Positions 4,802-5,894 of a stretch of DNA of 5,894 bases are shown here, piece by piece. How positions within the stretch are numbered: position 1 is the first letter of the stretch; every line of letters starts with the position of its first letter. Position numbers and translations under genes: made by a program. Under the pieces are notes generated by a model. The model saw only the letters and a program-made list of their open reading frames with translations. It had not been told where the DNA came from and searched no databases. The DNA is from Pseudomonadota bacterium (GTDB taxonomy: Bacteria > Pseudomonadota > Alphaproteobacteria > Rhizobiales > Xanthobacteraceae). The DNA is taken from NCBI GenBank assembly GCA_021779635.1, contig JAJYAH010000474.1, forward strand, positions 1 to 5,894, written 5' to 3'.

Positions 4802-5894
4802 CTATTCGATAATCTCGATTTCTCCTGCCTCAAACCAGCCCTCGGCAACTGCGTGATCCTTAACTTTTACGGGATCGCTCGAATAGTGAACAATGGCCAG
4901 GCTGCTTTCGGCACGACTACAAGTGACGTAAAACAATCGTCGTGTTCGGTCGATGGTCGTCTCCTTACCCGCGCGTTCGTTGCTGATGTCCGTGTCGCTC
5001 TTTGCTTTAGCGCCAAGCAACTTGTCGTAGCTAAATAAAAAGCCACGGGATTCATCATCGTCGATGATGACCATGACGCGAGGAAATTCTAAACCTTTGA
5101 CACCCTGGTGAGTATCAAATGGTGCCTCGCCCGAGATGTAACGGGCGTAGGAAACAACTTGCTGAAACGGTGCCGATAATGATTGTTCCCAAGCTTCAAT
5201 TGCTTCATCACGCTTCTCATCCGACAACGCCGAGGAATTTGACTTATCCATGCCCTCATCGGTTGCGTCCCTACTAGATACAACGAGGCGCAGGGATTCT
5301 GGTATCCTGAACAAGCCGGAGGCCTGAACACATCGAAGAACATCCATTAGAGATGGGGAAGCTCCACCTTTCCACAAAGCAATCAATTCATTCACTGCTT
5401 CACGAGCCGCTTTGAGTAATTTTGGTTGATCGGCTCCGGATAGTTTTAGAAATTCCTTTTCAAGAAGAGGCGACCGCTGTCGTACTATCGCGGCAACAGC
5501 ATATTCATCGCCCCTCAGCTTAGCCTCTACGAGTGGCATCACATCGTGCGTGAAGAACGGCAAGCCTGGGAGAGACCCGTCGAGAAGACCAGTTCTCAGC
5601 CGGTCGACGGAGTATAGCGGCTCGAAGAACTCTACGAAGCCCATACGCCGGGCAGCCATAAGATGCTCAAGCGTAAGGGTCTTGAAATCCGGCCCCGCAG
5701 CACCCCAACAATCATCCCCGGTGATTTCGGCCATGCGTTGCGCAGCCGCTGCCTCTGCTTTGGCCTTATCTGCCGTATTGGCCGGAACAATAAATAACCG
5801 AATTGACCCAGTTTCTTTGTCTGTCCTGCCTTTCTGCTCATGTCCATCCACGGCAGAGCGAATCTTATTGATTAATTGAATAACCCGGGTGGGG
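4802..5894 (-). CDS. UvrD-like superfamily 1 helicase, C-terminal part (5' end outside window)
   Basis: The frame is open from the right edge to a TAG at 4802-4804, giving 363 residues. The gene is partial at its 5' end: the GTG at 5849-5851 is in frame but the protein runs on upstream as PTRVIQLINKIRSAV, which fits the region after the NYRS/NHRC-type motif IV of UvrD-like helicases. Motif V is DTHQGVKGLEFPRVMVI (coded near 5084-5116 and just beyond) and motif VI is RRLFYVTCSRAE (4907-4942), with the expected Arg residues. The family translocates 3' to 5' on single-stranded DNA using ATP. The Walker A and DExx boxes are missing because they lie off the window. The compact accessory domain and the long insert FLFSYDKLLG after motif V suggest an accessory helicase, not housekeeping UvrD or Rep. 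Such proteins are often coded beside an OLD-type endonuclease, as in Gabija; whether that holds here cannot be seen. Confidence 0.9.
   Translation of the reverse strand, partial: PTRVIQLINKIRSAVDGHEQKGRTDKETGSIRLFIVPANTADKAKAEAAAAQRMAEITGDDCWGAAGPDFKTLTLEHLMAARRMGFVEFFEPLYSVDRLRTGLLDGSLPGLPFFTHDVMPLVEAKLRGDEYAVAAIVRQRSPLLEKEFLKLSGADQPKLLKAAREAVNELIALWKGGASPSLMDVLRCVQASGLFRIPESLRLVVSSRDATDEGMDKSNSSALSDEKRDEAIEAWEQSLSAPFQQVVSYARYISGEAPFDTHQGVKGLEFPRVMVIIDDDESRGFLFSYDKLLGAKAKSDTDISNERAGKETTIDRTRRLFYVTCSRAESSLAIVHYSSDPVKVKDHAVAEGWFEAGEIEIIE

Noticed and set aside
4739..4804. Readthrough of the UvrD-like TAG stop into a 21-codon extension
   Set aside because: The protein ends at a family-like C-terminus (EGWFEAGEIEIIE) and a second TAG follows soon; there is no signal for readthrough.
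4637..5038. A plus-strand protein of 133 residues
   Set aside because: It lies mostly opposite the UvrD-like gene, overlaps its motif VI, has no family resemblance and no ribosome binding site.

Overview
The window looks like an accessory-island segment from a moderately GC-rich bacterium, most likely a Pseudomonadota member and possibly an alphaproteobacterium. That placement is an impression from codon style and protein families, and no RNA gene or other marker supports it. The left two-thirds is more GC-rich than the right: hand counts of 60-base samples gave about 62% at 961-1020 and 50% at 4081-4140. This suggests a patchwork of separately acquired pieces.

Layout: 1-130 is a short leader holding at most the tail of an upstream gene. 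131-3827 (+) is a very large SNF2/RapA-type helicase gene, reconstructed at about 1231 residues, broken by a frameshift near 671-689 between the DEAH box and the TATP motif. Its C-terminal part (2754-3515) carries a regular array of seventeen units of 15 residues, each starting with Cys or Ser, which I do not recognise as a named repeat. 3828-4054 is intergenic. 4055-4546 (+) encodes a small dual-specificity-type protein phosphatase with an intact HCx5R signature. 4547-4801 is a convergent intergenic region with a perfect 20-bp direct repeat and a 75-nt imperfect hairpin. 4802 to the right edge (-) is the C-terminal part of a UvrD-like superfamily 1 helicase whose N-terminus lies outside the window.

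Two helicases of different superfamilies and a signalling-type phosphatase, with repeats at the junctions, are typical of mobile or defence-type islands. The helicase and phosphatase on the plus strand could be expressed together, but the 227-bp gap leaves this open. The UvrD-like gene faces them and belongs to a separate transcript, whose partner genes would lie beyond the right edge. No transposase, integrase, toxin, nuclease or methylase is visible, so no known defence system can be named from this window alone.
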